Shown: positions 1-11,712, counted from the first letter of the stretch. The stretch is 64,000 nucleotides of DNA from Parus major (GCF_001522545.3 NC_031768.1:87071666-87135665); one strand, 5' to 3'. The notes: a model not told the origin generated them from the sequence alone. Made by a program: numbers and translations.

Positions 1-460
1 CAAAGGATTCTTGAAAGTTTTTCACTAATAGGAAGATGAAGTAAAGGTGGATAAGGAGTTTGAGCCTTCAGTGTAGGGGATTACATTTGACAAGAGAGCA
101 GGTAAGAGCTGCTGCTGAACTGGGAGGGAAGTCTGACGTTGGGGAAATGGAATTTATAAATATCCAACAAGTAATCCCCAAGTTACTTTACACATGACTT
201 GATGATGACACATTTTCATTGAAATTGAACAGTGGATGCAATTAGCCAGAAAGTGACAAAGGTTTTTAAATCTTCCTTCGAATTACTGACAGAAAAATTT
301 ATTCTGGAAGGGACCTCCCTAGTCCAAGGCCTTCGTCACAGCAGAGCTACCTCCAAATAAAACATCCTGCTCATGGCCATCTTCAAGTGATTTCTGAATA
401 ACTGCAAGGGTGGAGATTACCTAGAATCTTTGGCTTTTCTGCCAGTGCAGAACAATCCTT
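1..460. repeat. Left arm of a large inverted repeat
   Basis: Read in reverse complement, this segment matches 2,110-2,560 over its whole length, with scattered mismatches and a few small indels. Both arms share the stretch around TTTATAAATATCCAACAAG and the stretch around GGAAGGGACCTCCCTAG. The distal parts (window positions 1-340) match best, and the match fades toward 460. The arm touches the window edge and may continue beyond it. It has no open frame of note. It could be two copies of one unnamed interspersed repeat in opposite orientation, or a local inverted duplication. Confidence 0.85.
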
Positions 461-584
461 GGCATGAGTTTTTTATTCCTTTTGCTCTGTCTGAGTTTCC
501 CAGTTTCCATTTAAGGCTTCCTAATTTGCCCTAAACTAGGACAAAGGCTCTTTCCAGTTGTCCTTTTGCTGAGCCCCTCAGATC

Positions 585-770
585 ACAGCTCACCTTGTCT
601 TCTCCAGGCTGAACAGGACCCAGCCCCTCAGACTCTCCTGGTTCATGGGATACTCCAGTGCCATCCAGTGGCCTGCATGGGGCCCTCTCCAATTTGTTCA
701 CATTTACCTTTTCACAGGGCATCTGAAACAGATGCAATATTCCAGATGTGGCCTCCGTTCAGAGGAGATG
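585..770 (-). mobile_element. Diverged CR1 LINE fragment
   Basis: The text CTTCTCCAGGCTGAACAGG followed by a string like 'atattccagatgtggcct' is the reverse complement of the familiar CR1 region upstream of its 3' end. The element lies in the loop of the inverted repeat. It is old and 5'-truncated, with no coding capacity. Confidence 0.6.
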
Positions 771-2109
771 GGAATAAACTCTTCCCTTACCCTGCTCCTC
801 CAGCTCTCATGCTGTGAGGTGGGCCACTGCCCTTCAACTTCTTATGCACCAACAGAAAGGAGTGAGAAAGAAGTCATTCTGACACTACTAAAATTAATTT
901 CTCCATGGTTGTATATGCTAAATATTGTCATGTTTGTGGTAGGGTAAGCCCTTTACAGAAAGAGTGACTGCAACAGCTACTATTCAGAATGAGCAAAGAA
1001 AATAATTTGGGTTGGAAAAAACCAGCACAGGAGAACCCTTTGCTCACAGACTCCATGAAAGTTTGAGTCAGGTGAGCAGGAGGCATTTCCACTTCCTCAG
1101 ACCATGCTCCAAAGGGTTTAGATGTGTGAGTCAAGCGAGCCAACTCTGTGAGTGTGAGAGGGCAAGGGGCTGAAATCATTAGGAAGGCAAGGGTGGCTGA
1201 GCAACCTCAGTGTTGAGAGAAGCCTGAGAAATATCTTTAATGAAACACCAGATCACTCCTGCAATTCCACCTCCTAACAGAACCCATTTGCAATCTTCTT
1301 ATGCTTTTCTTGGTTTGGCAGCAAACTGCTCTCCCAACTGGCAAATCTACAGTGCAATTTTGCTTAGAAGTTCAATCACTGATGAGACAGAACAAAGTCA
1401 AGAAATGGGGCAGACCTGTTGGATCTAAAATGCTTCAAACAATTAATTCTTCAGTTAAATTAGTAATAATTTAATTATTACTAATAATTTAGTAAATTCT
1501 TCTGCAGTTAAATTAGTAATAAAGCTACTGTATGCAAACAGAAATATGGTAACTCTTCTATTTGGGGAAAGCAGGGAACTTTGTTAAGAGAGGCTGCAGC
1601 TACTATTTTCTCTGATCCTTTTACAGTGCTTAGGATCCATTTTCTTTCCCTGAGGGACAATTTTTCAGGAATTCTGAAAGGAAGTGTGGACCAGGAATAA
1701 ATTGTGGCTAGCACTTGTGATGTGTCCTAGATGTGATTCTTACCCTAAATAAGTCAGAAATCCAGAAGACATTGTGAGCAGGATGTCTGTGTGTTTTGGG
1801 TGGGAGGGCTGTGTGTGTGTTTTTCCTGAAAAGCTCTGAAGAAAGAGGAAGAGGAAGAGAGAGATATTTCCAGAACAGGTTAGCCAATAAATCTGCTGTG
1901 AGCATGAACATCTGTAATGTGAGATAGTCAGCTGAGACCCTTTATTTAGAGCAAGATTCCTCATTAACAATATAGCTCCGATAATACTAGGATTTGCCAG
2001 TCTTGATCCTTAAGACATGATCTTGAATGATGCTGTGAGCCAGGAGGATTGTGGGATCATAAAACAATTCTGGTTGAAAGTGACCTTTGGATGCCTTTGG
2101 GTCCAGTCT
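771..2109. other. Non-coding loop of the inverted repeat
   Basis: No gene is recognised here. Short open frames exist on both strands but none resembles a known protein or has splice-flanked structure. The only structured element is the AT-rich palindrome near 1,460. The 2,050-2,109 edge ('ggttgaaagtgacctttggatgc') looks like a worn CR1-type 3' end. Confidence 0.5.
1460..1484. repeat. Perfect AT-rich palindrome within a short direct repeat
   Basis: TTAGTAATAATT at 1,460-1,471 and AATTATTACTAA at 1,473-1,484 are exact reverse complements around a single T. The motif cagTTAAATTAGTAATAA occurs just before (about 1,453) and again about 1,505, so the palindrome sits within a roughly 50-bp direct duplication. 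Such AT hairpins can form slipped or cruciform structures. Confidence 0.8.
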
Positions 2110-2560
2110 GTTGCACAATAAGGCCATATAACCTGGGGAATCTCCACCCTTGCAGTTGTTCAGAAGTCTCTTGAAGATGACCATGAGTAACCCAGTCTTG
2201 TGTGGAAGTAGGTCTGCTTTGAAGAAGGTCTTGGGCTAGGGAGGTCCCTTCCAGAATAAATCTTTCTGTCAGTAATTCTAAGAAAGATTTAAAAGCCTTT
2301 GTCACTTTATGCCTGACTTCATTCTTTGTTCAATTTCAATGAAAATGTGTCATCATCAAGTCATGTGTAAAGTAACTTGGGGATTACTTGTTGGATATTT
2401 ATAAATTCCATTTCCCCAACGTCAGACTCCCCACCCAATTCAACAGCAGCTCTTACCTGCTCTCTTGTCAAATGTAATCCCCTACACTGAAGGATCAAAA
2501 TCCATCTCTACCTTTACTTCATCTTCCTATTAGTGAAAAACTTTCAAGAATACTTTTCTA
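2110..2560. repeat. Right arm of a large inverted repeat
   Basis: This is the reverse complement of 1-460. The best match is 2,240-2,553 against 1-320, for example CAAGTCATGTGTAAAGTAAC here against GTTACTTTACACATGACTTG at about 180. The spacer between arms is about 1.65 kb. Confidence 0.85.
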
Positions 2561-3464
2561 AAAAGAAAAAAAGTTTTGCACTAGCAAGTGCAAAGTTCCT
2601 GAAACCACCCCATCCACATGCCTCCTTGAGCCTTTCCTTGGCTGTTTTGTAGGATTGCACTCCTCTCTGGTGCAGGGGAAGCTGTGCCTATGACATTCCA
2701 AGCAGAGTGTATGGACTCCTTGAAGCACTTAGAATGGAAAGAACCTTGAGGGTTTTCTACTTCAAGCTGTTGCTCATGGCAGGACAGAGAATGGGGAGAT
2801 TTTCCCATGCTGGTTATGAAGCCAGGGTGGAGATAGCAGTGTTGAACAGGAGGATTTGTTACTGTGCAGCTCTGGAATATTTCCTGCAAGGGGCTGAGGG
2901 AACAGGAAGCATTGAGAGAGTGGCCACAGCTGTGTTGGTGGGTGAGAACAGGAGCAGAGAGGCTGCAGGAAGGCACGGGGAGCTGCTAGAGGCAGCGAGT
3001 GTCACCAGAGGTAACACAGCTTTAGCTGGCAGAGGGGCCTGGGCTGCTGCAGCACCATGGGCACCACACGAGCTTCAAAAAGGCCAAGTGCAGCTCCTGT
3101 CTGACCTGCCCAGCGAGCAGTGCAAGGAAATCAGGGCAAACAGGAGTTCAGCATAGAGGGAGATAAACACTGCAGCGCAGAGCTGCCATGGGACAGCTGT
3201 CACAAACCACAGCTCAGGGTGTGCAGCTGTCATTAGGCAGTGATGGAGGAGGGCTGAGACCCTGCTCTTCCAGGTAAATTTGTGCATGGCTAACCAGTTC
3301 CTGAAATACCTTGTCATTCCTCATCCCTTTTCAAGACATTACAAGTTAAAAAAAAAAAAGACAGGTTTTACCATTAGGATTAATGGATTTGAATGAATGA
3401 AAACATTCTGTTTATTATGTGTTGAAGAGCAGTAGAAGACTATATCATCACTACAATCACTGAC
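2561..3464. other. Unrecognised intergenic sequence
   Basis: There is an open frame of 149 codons on the plus strand (2,707-3,156) and one of 131 codons opposite it. Neither looks like a known protein, shows domain-like composition or has splice signals that would join it to anything. A short A-tract occurs near 3,345. I see no gene here. Confidence 0.45.
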
Positions 3465-4207
3465 TTGAGATACAACCAAGCATGTCATAGCCTGGCACAA
3501 TCTGCAGGTGAGAGTTTGGCCAGGATCAGCAACAATCTACACGCTCACCAAGACTTTTTGAGTCAAGAGTGAACCCACTGTTACTGACCAGTGAAACTGT
3601 AAGGAGACACAATCCTCCATGAGAAAAATGTTTGCAAGTGACTGCATAGACCATTCTCTGCATATACAGAGATATCTCACCATGAAAGCACAATATTTAT
3701 CTGCTCTAAGGATGCATGAAACAGGCTCACTGCTGATTGCAAAAGACTCTTTAATGGCACCGACACAGAATGGATCAGAGATAATGGCAGGTGGCACAGT
3801 ACCACAAGGGCATTGTGAAGCAAATTACAAAGGAAGTGGTGCTGGTTCTGTTCTAACATTTTCTGTTTCACTTAGCTGCAGAAACAACATGCAATGCTTC
3901 TACCCTCCATAGCCAAGGACTCTGGAATGCCACCTGAGAGTACAATAGGTTTCACACACCTGGCATGCCTCCTAGCTTGGACACTCTTTCATATGATCAA
4001 GAGTGATGATTCGTGCATTTCTGGGGTGGGAGAAGAGTGCAAGGCAGGATAGAGAAGCACAGATCTGCAGTGTAGCACGGCAGAGACCACTCACATTCAG
4101 TAGTCCTGTGACACTGGGGGGAAAGGCAGCACAAGCAGAGGAGGAGATCTAGGTCTCAAGTTTCTTGCTGAGGCTACATATTTTCTCAGCGCTGCAGGAT
4201 CTGCATT

Positions 4208-4737
4208 CTTACAGCCACAGCCAGGGCGAAGGGGACACAGGAAGGAAAGCTTGTCATTGAAATTGATTGCCTTGTAATCTGGAAGGTGTTCGTGCTCTCA
4301 GGCAATGTATTGAATTCCACTTCCATCACTGTGCTCACACAGCAGCCAGACACCTCTCTGGACTTTGTGGGAAGACATGATGTCATTTGTCATGTCCTGC
4401 AGCCAGATCGGTTGCTTATCTTATTATTCTGCTCTTCCCTCGATAATCAACATGTTCATAGAGAGTGATCTGAGATTGTACAGGTCCTCTGTGATCAGCT
4501 GCAGAGAACTGATCTTGTCATTCATATCTCTAATAACAAAGTTATGTTCTCCCTCCTCAAATACCAGAAGTCGGCCTCCATAATTCTCATGCTCATAAAC
4601 TGCCAGGGCTGGCCAATTACTTCCACTGAGGAGACAATATCATTCCAATCTGCATCCTTTAGAATGGAGATATCAGTGGAGAATTCTTTGGACAATCCCT
4701 GGAAGTTGACATGCTCATAGATGATGATTTTTCCCAT
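4208..4737 (-). pseudogene. EDSP-like beta/gamma-crystallin pseudogene
   Basis: This is homologous to the intact gene at 11,881-12,411. It begins with [14 protein letters not shown], a typical Greek-key start, and reads normally for about 43 codons to VIGQPW. A 1-nt deletion near 4,605 then shifts the frame, and only about 28 more residues follow before a stop. Further damage lies downstream: frame changes near 4,450 and 4,385, an in-frame TGA at 4,298-4,300 where the intact copy has CGA (Arg), and loss of the original stop codon. Upstream, a TATA box (TATAAATG, minus, 5,419-5,426), a likely exon 1 with donor AAG|GTAAGAGG at 5,332, and an acceptor near 4,790 are preserved, so it may still be transcribed. 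A truncated single-domain product is possible but seems unlikely to be functional. Confidence 0.85.
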
Positions 4738-5331
4738 CTCAGTAGGACTTCTGGAGTTTGGATTCCTTGCTCTAGGAGCTGGATGACAGCCTGCACAAAA
4801 GGAAGACAGCAAACAAGCAACACTTGTAAGAAGCCTGTACACACCAGACACAAAATGATGGAGAGTGTGGAGGAAGAAAAAAGAAAGAAGGGAAGATCAA
4901 CACATTTATAAGAGAGAATAAACCTAGCAGCAGCTGGAAAGGAGGGAGGACATGACATGAAAATTTTCATTTGTAAGAGGATATAAATTGAGATATGTAC
5001 CCATAACTACTTAGTTTTAGCTAGATATATGTGTTGGTTTACAGATATCCCCAGAGTAAGCTGTCAAATACTCTCATGTTCACCCCTCACAATGGTGCAC
5101 CACTGGCCCCCTGCACCCTCTCCCTTGGCAAGGTTTGTTTGTCCTGCAGCAGCCATCTCCTCCTCATGCCCTGCAAGATGGCTTCAGGCTCTGCACATGC
5201 AGACAGCACAGCCTCACGGCTCTGCTGCAGCTCTCAGCCCAACACTAAAGCCTCCTTCCCTTCCCCTGCATTATTTCCCTGCAGCTGCCCAAGAAAGCCT
5301 TCCAGTCCTCTGTGCAGAGTGTGCCTCTTAC

Positions 5332-5426
5332 CTTGATGGCAGCTGCAGGGCTGGGGAGAGCTGAGGGCAATTCCTCCAGTGCAGGGCTGCGGTTTGGGAA
5401 GGGCATCTCACCTCCCTGCATTTATA
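5332..5426 (-). promoter_or_regulatory. TATA box and first exon of the EDSP pseudogene
   Basis: On the minus strand TATAAATG (5,426-5,419) is followed about 30 bp on by the expected transcription start and then by a short exon ending at 5,332 with a strong donor (AAG|GTAAGAGG). The same TATA-exon arrangement is found in the intact copy (TATAAATG at 14,029-14,022). Exon 1 seems to be 5' untranslated, because the MGK start codon lies in the next exon. Confidence 0.55.
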
Positions 5427-5699
5427 CTTGAACACAAGTGAAAGTGCAAAATACCCAATTCCAAGGAACTGAGAATGATAGGTTGATATCATGCTATATT
5501 TTTCAGGGATGAAAAATCATTTCATATTCTATCTTGGTTTTGATGTCCTACAGCCAGACATCTCAGTGCTCTGGTTCAGATGTCCATTGAAGTGTGAGTG
5601 ACTTGAGAACCTTAGAACTTGGCTTCATGTTTGTCCTCCTTCAGAAGCTGTCTGAACCACAGTAATTAGAACACATTAATTGGAACAACCCCAGCTCCT

Positions 5700-6125
5700 T
5701 TGGCCACTCCTTATCAGACCTGTGCTCTAGAGCCGTGAACAGCTCATTTCCCTTCTCTGAACTCACTCCAGCTCCTCCACTTCTTTCTTAGAGTGAAGGG
5801 CCCAGAACTGGGCACAGCACTTGAGGTGTGGCCACACCAGTGCCAAGTACAGGGGGACAATCCCTGCCCTGCTCCTGCTGGCCACACCATTGCTGACACA
5901 GGCCAGGTGCCATTGGACTGCTTGGCCACCTGGGCACTGCTGGCTCATGTTCAGGTGCTGTCTACCATGTGTGGGGTTTTTGTGACCTCAGGACAGGACT
6001 TGGCCCTTGGTCTTGTTGAACTTCATACTATCAGCCTCAGCCCATTGGTCCCTCTGCAGAGCCTTCTTACCCTCCAGCACACAACACTCACACCCAAGCT
6101 GGTGCTGCCTACAAACTGACTAAGG
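5700..6125 (-). mobile_element. CR1 LINE, 5'-truncated
   Basis: This is reverse-complement CR1 sequence. The phrases 'gggcccagaactgggcacagcacttgagg' and 'ggtgctgcctacaaactgac' match the region just downstream of the CR1 reverse transcriptase. It abuts a second CR1 in the same orientation, and the internal coordinates overlap, which shows two separate insertions. Confidence 0.75.
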
Positions 6126-6129
6126 GGGC

Positions 6130-6960
6130 AGATCTAAGGATGGAGCACCCACATCTTTTCTAGGCAACCTTTTCCAGTGCCTCACCACCTTCACAATGAA
6201 GAATTTCTTCCTAATGTCTAGCCAAAACCTACACTCCTTCAGCTTGGGAAGCCATAGTAAAAAGTCTCTCTCTCTGCCTTTCTTATAAACCTCTTTATAT
6301 TTTGAAACACCACAATAAGGTCTCCCAGAAGCATTGTCTTCTCTAGGCTGAACAACTCCAAGTATCTCTATCCAAGCCCTTCTTTGTAGGGCATTCTCCA
6401 GCCCTCTGATCATTTTCATGGTCCACCTCTAGACCTGCTGTAACCGGTCTGTGTCTCTCTTGTTCAGGAAACCCCACAGCTGCATGCAGTACTCCAGGTA
6501 GAGTCTCACCACAGCAGATTAGAAGGGAAAACCCATCTCCCTCATCCCGCAAACTACACTTAATTCAGCCCAGGATACAGCTGGCTTTCTAGGTGGCAAG
6601 TGTCAGGTCATGTCCTGTTTTTCATCCACTGGTGTTCTCAGTTCCTTCTCCACAGACTACCCTCAGCCCACTCATTCCTCAGCCTACACTGCTCCTGGTG
6701 ATTGCTCTGACATCCAGTTTCAGGGTCTTGCACTCAGCCTTGCTGAAATTTATGGGGTTCACATCCAGACATTTCTCAAGCTTCTCAAGGTCCCTCTTAA
6801 CAGTTGCTTCCTTCCAGCATAGCAATGTAACACTCAGCCTGGTGTCGTCTGCAAACTTGCTGAGGGTGCACCTGAACCCATGTCTATGACATCAAAGAAG
6901 ATATTGAATAGCACTGGTGGCAGTATGGACCCTTGGGGGTCACCATTTGTTCCTGGTTTC
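6130..6960 (-). mobile_element. Second CR1 LINE, same orientation
   Basis: It starts with the CR1 3' region ('aggcaaccttttccagtgcc', 'gaatttcttcctaatgtct') and runs to 'tctgcaaacttgctgagggtg' and 'aagatattgaatagcactgg'. These latter segments correspond to the same CR1 section that ends the preceding element, so this is an independent copy. It has no intact reading frame. Confidence 0.8.
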
Positions 6961-7234
6961 CATTGATCCTGATAAGGTTTATCATGTACTCACTGTGTGC
7001 ACGACAGCACAGGCAATTAGGTGCCAGCAGCATACTGCTCCAAGAGATGGTACTTCCTTAAGGGAGGAGAGATCTATAAAGATTTCTTATCTTTTATCAG
7101 AGTATTCACCTACTCATTTAACCATTGACTTGCTCAGTTATGGTGATTCAGCAAGGAGGTGTGTTAACAATTAAGTAACTCAAACTGCTTCCTGTTTTTT
7201 AGCTCTTTCTGTGTTTGTATTTCTAGACACATGA

Positions 7235-7490
7235 AAGACAGGGAAGTGACTTGAGACAGCCAGCACAGCTTCAGCAAAGTCCAGTCCAAATAACCTACTG
7301 GCCCTACAATGGAGTGACTACTCCAGTGGAAAAAGGAAGGGCTACAGATGTCATCTACTTGGATTTCTGCAAGGCCTTTGATATGGTCCCCCACAACTTC
7401 CTTCTTACTAAACTGGAAATATTTGATAGATCAATAGATTTGATGAGGAGACTGCTCAGCAGACTGGGCTTTGGGACCATGTAAATGACA
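7235..7490 (+). mobile_element. CR1 LINE reverse-transcriptase fragment
   Basis: An open frame at 7,251-7,484 encodes a piece of CR1 reverse transcriptase, including [18 protein letters not shown]. The YLDFxKAFD segment is the conserved RT block containing the first catalytic aspartate. The fragment is truncated on both sides and cannot be functional. Confidence 0.85.
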
Positions 7491-9699
7491 AAACCAAGTT
7501 TGCTCCAAGGAAGGGAATTCATTATCGGAACAACCAGATGCACACATTTCACTGTGTCACATCTATTTTCCTGATGACCTCTACAGATCTCTGAAGGAAA
7601 GTCTCTCGCTACTCGTTTTGTCAGCAACATGCTTTGCATCTTTTGAGATTTGATTTACAAGGATGGAGAATCTCATTTAAGCTTTGCCATAGTTTTGCTC
7701 TGATTAACACAGAGTCAATAAGGCACTGCCAAGAAAACACAGCAGTGTGAGGGGGAGGAATACTCTGACAAAGAAAATTAAGAAAAAATTAAAGGAAGCA
7801 TCAGCAGCTGAATTGAAAGTGGGGCAGCTCTGTTGTTGGGTTAAGGGAAGATGTGTTTGAAGAAGCATATGTGAATAAAAAAGAAATTGCTTCAGCCCTG
7901 CTTCCCACAATGGCTTTTCAGTGTTGGATACATTAAAAGATGCTGTAAATTCATGCTGTGGGAATTCCAGTACCAGATGAAATGAGTAGGAAAGAAAGCC
8001 ACAGTAAAAACTTGCTAGCTTGCAAACAGCAAGTTTGAGAATTCTGTACTTGGAAAAGAACTTGCGTTTCCCCAAGTGACTGTAAAGTCATCTAGCCAAA
8101 AAAACATAGATTAAGGCATGTGCAGAGAATATCCTGCCTGCTGGTTTCCCTCCACTCCTCTGATGGTGGGTGCTTGGGCGATGGAGCTGCACCACAGGTG
8201 AAGAGTCACAGTGGCTCATTCACAAAGCTGATCCAAAGGAGCTGCACCAGAGCCTTCAAATACAGAAACAAAGGCATCATTAAGAAATTACATAAGTGGT
8301 TAATGTGTAACATCACCTTTTACTGGGCATACAAGGTCTGACTTTATGCCCACATTTTATATTCCCTGTTTACCCAAACACGTCTGAACCTGTTCTGAGG
8401 ATGTTTCTGATCAAGCCAAGAAAAGCTGAGTCTGTGCACGTATCACCTCTCTGTTACAACCATAGTGTCTAAGCTTTCTCATCTAGATATCTCCTATTGG
8501 AAAACCACTTGTTACAAGCCTTCCTTGTGCTGCATCCTCTTCAAAGGTCCATTTGCACCAGGGATTAATAATCCCCTCTGTGAACGTTTTTTGCTGACTG
8601 TTAATTTTGCTCTTTTTAATATCATGTCTAGTTTAGCAGGGTTTGGGACCTCCAGATACTGTTTATTCCTGGGTTAGCAGGCAGACTAAGGTGATAATGC
8701 TTTAGTGTTTACTGGGCAAGAGTATTGCACAGTGAGCTTTTATAGGGATAAACAGCATGTGAGAAGTACAGTAGGGAATGCCACGGTTGGTGATGTATCC
8801 TTCTGAGAGGCCTCCTAAAATCTGCCACAAGGGTGAGGGGTGAGGATGACCAGGGAACATGGTTCCAAGGGCACTGCTATCTGAGCAGTGTAGAAACTGC
8901 CAGCTGGTCTGCACTGCACTGCACTGCACCCCAAGTGCAGCTAGACCACCTCCTCACAATCCCCAAAGTGAAGAAAACCCCCTCTTTGGTGACAGGAGAG
9001 ACAGAGCCAGACAGGAACGTCAACTGATTAAAATCAGAGTAACAGCAGCTTTGGGAAGCAATGTAATATTTTCTTTTCTCAAGAGAAACAGAGGGAAAAC
9101 TCAGAGGTATCTGCTTCAGAAACCTCCTGGCTGTAAGGAACTTCTCAGTTACGTATGCCAAGAAAATAAGAGTATATCTTCTTTCCTCTCTAAGAAATGG
9201 TGGTTTTCAAAAAGGAAATATCATTAAGTGTATGTCCTAGGAAATATAATTACAGACATCCAAAATTACCGCTCTCCTATTAACAGTGTCTATGTAACAT
9301 CATTATCATGCAGAATCATAAGATTCTGAAAGGGATCTCTCAGATACGACCAAGGCACTTCAATAAGACTTCCAAAATCATTTCTTCCACAAACTGTTTT
9401 GGGCATAAGGTGGCATTTGGCAGTTGACTTGCCTCTATAAAACACATGTTCTAGTGCAGGTAGAATGCCAAATGCTCTTGGAATTGAATTTGGAAATCCC
9501 ACTTTGGTGAACAGAGCAAGGAAACCTGAAACTGGCTGCAAAGCACTAAGAAGTGCCCCAAAACACCTGGATTTTGTGCTATCCCCACTTCATCTGCCCA
9601 CCTGAGCCTAGCAGAGGAGCACGAGTGGCTGACATGTCAGCACAGCCTGCAGTATTTATTTCAAAGCCCAGCAGCTGATAGCACAGCATGTTCTGGGCT
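7491..9699. other. Unrecognised intergenic sequence
   Basis: I see no gene, repeat family or RNA that I can name. Open frames are short (at most about 123 codons at 7,704-8,075 on the minus strand) and have no recognisable domains. A small 'ctgcactgcactgcactgc' repeat sits at about 8,910. Confidence 0.4.
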
Positions 9700-9850
9700 T
9701 CATGTGCAGATTGTGCAGATTTTCAGCAATCAGCTGCAGAGAGCTGATCTTACCCCTCATCTTTCACCAGCAAAACTGTGTTCTCCCTCCTCAAGCACCA
9801 GAGTAACTGGTCTGTATAGTTTGGGTGTTCACAAGCCAATGGAACTGGAA
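9700..9850 (-). pseudogene. Remnant of a third EDSP-like gene
   Basis: This stretch matches the interior of the coding exon of the intact copy (about 12,150-12,290). 'gattgtgcagattttcag' and 'ctgcagagagctgatc' are shared, followed by 'ccctcctcaagcaccag' at the place of ccctcctccagtaccag. Frame and start are lost, and neither the first Greek key nor the second domain is visible. A CR1 element starts about 110 bp further on. It indicates that the family once had at least three copies here. Confidence 0.75.
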
Positions 9851-9984
9851 ATAACTTTACTCTGTGTTCTAGCCACCAGATTGTAGTTGCCCCAGTTGCC
9901 TTCCTGTGTGGGCTGACACACCAGGGCTTCTGCAAGAACACTGGGCAGAAAATAAAGGCCAAGTAGAGTGTAACCCCCACTCCC

Positions 9985-11410
9985 CGCCAATAAACAAGAA
10001 GGAAGAACTGGTGGCAATGGATGTGGAGAAGGCTGAGGTACTCAATGTGTTCCTTGCCTCAGTCTTCACTGGATTCATGGTTTCCCCTGTCTCTGGAGTC
10101 ACTGAAGCTGCAGGTAGTGACTGGGGGAGCAAAGTCCCTCCCACTGTAAGTGAAGAGCGGGTTTGAGACCACTTGATGAAGCTGAACAGACACAAGGGAT
10201 GGGACTGGATGACATGCATCCCAGGGTCCTGAGGGAACTGGCTGGTGTGGTTGCCAAGCCACTCTCCATCATATTTGAAAATTCATGGCCTTCAGGTAAA
10301 ATCCTTGGTGAATGGAAGAAGGGAAACATTATTCTTATTTTTAAAAAGGGGAGAAAGGAAGATTCTGGGGAACTACAGACCAGTGAGCTTCACCTTTATG
10401 TCCATGAAGATCACGGAGCAGATCCCCATGGAAGCAATTCTAAGGCACATGCAAGACAAGAAGGTGATCCAAGGCAGCCAGCATGGCTTTACTAAGGGCA
10501 GATTATGCCTGACCAATCTGGTGGCCATCTGTGATGGAGGGATTGCAGCCATCAACAAGGGAAACCAACCAAAGTCACTCACATACTTCCTTAAGAACTT
10601 TGACATGGTCCCACATGGCATCCTTATCTCCAAACTAAGATACACAGGTTTGAAGGGTGGACTACTTGGGAAATAGCCACACAGCCAGAGTGCTGTGGTC
10701 AGTGGCTCTATGTCCAGAAGGAGACCAGTGATTACTGGTGTCCACCAGGGCTCTATTCTGGGACAAGTGCTTTTTAAGATCTTTATCAATGACACCACAG
10801 TGGCACAAAGCTGAGGGGTGCAGCTGACACAACAAAAGGATGAGATTTCATCCAGAAGGACCTGGATGAACTTGAGAAGTGATTCCATACTTACCTCAAG
10901 AAGTTCAACAAGCCCAAGTGTTAGGTGCTGCACCTGGGTCAGGGCAATCCCAGACATGAGCACAGACTGGGAGAGGGTCATGGGGTGCGAGCACCTTTCC
11001 TGTGAAGACATGGCTAAAAAACCTGGGGTTGTTCATCCCAGAAAAGAGAAGGCTCCAGGGAGACCTCATTGCAGCCTTCCAGTTCTTGAAGGGAGCTTAT
11101 AAGAAAGAGTAGAAGCAGTTTTTTAAGTGGGCAACTAGTAATAGGATGAGAATGGAATGATTTTGAGTCAAAAGAGCAGAGACTTAAATTAGATGTTATG
11201 AAAAAATTCTTTACTGTAAAGGTGATAAGGCACTGAAACAGCTTGTTTAGAGAGGTTGTGGATTTCTTGACTCTGGAAGCGTTCAAGGCCAGGTCAGATG
11301 GGACTATGATCTAGTGGAAGGTGTCACTGTCCGTGGCAGGAGGGTTGGAATAAGATTATCTTTAAGGCACCTCCAAACCTCAGACTTCACAGGATTCTAG
11401 GATTCTATGA
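9985..11410 (+). mobile_element. CR1 LINE with partial RT and complete 3' end
   Basis: Sense-strand CR1 of about 1.4 kb. It begins with a piece encoding NKKEELVAMDVEKAEVLN and continues through RT motifs (for example [13 protein letters not shown], and FDMVPHGILISKL at about 10,600). It ends in the diagnostic CR1 tail, gattctaggattctatga, at 11,410. Several frameshifts and stops break the polyprotein. It lies directly against duplication unit B. Confidence 0.9.
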
Positions 11411-11712
11411 TCAGTGCCTTGAGATATAATAATTCATAGGGTAGTTAAATACAGGCTACAGGTGAGAGCTGGCCCAGCAGCACAGCAATAATCAAAATGC
11501 TTACCAAGCTCTTTAGTCTGGTTGCAATGTTTTCTGACCAGTGAAACTGGAAGGAGATAAAATTCTACAGGAGAGATTAATGAAAAATGGTTCCAAGTGA
11601 CTGCACAAAATATTCTCAGGATACACAGAAACATCTCTCCATGAAAGCTAAATTTTCACCTACACTAAACAGTGCATAAAACAAACCCACTGCTGATTGC
11701 AAAAGATTCTTT

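Larger units (their letters stand above)
3465..5660 (-). repeat. Tandem duplication unit A (EDSP locus copy 1)
   Basis: This block aligns along its length with 11,420-14,270. Shared landmarks, in order, are the 3' flank ('gaccagtgaaactg'), the poly(A)-signal region ('tgctgattgcaaaaga'), the coding exon, the intron, exon 1, the TATA box and about 200 bp of upstream promoter ('cttcatgtttgtcctcctt' here). The duplication therefore carried a complete gene with its promoter. Divergence is moderate, with many substitutions and indels, so the duplication is not recent. Confidence 0.8.

Noticed and set aside
2707..3156. 149-codon plus-strand frame as a possible new gene
   Set aside because: No domain, no splice partners, an equally long frame opposite, and repeat-like surroundings.
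8905..8930. ctgca repeat as a microsatellite of note
   Set aside because: Only about four units; too short to be informative.
10373..11011. 212-codon minus-strand frame
   Set aside because: Antisense of the CR1 reverse-transcriptase region; no homology in that frame.
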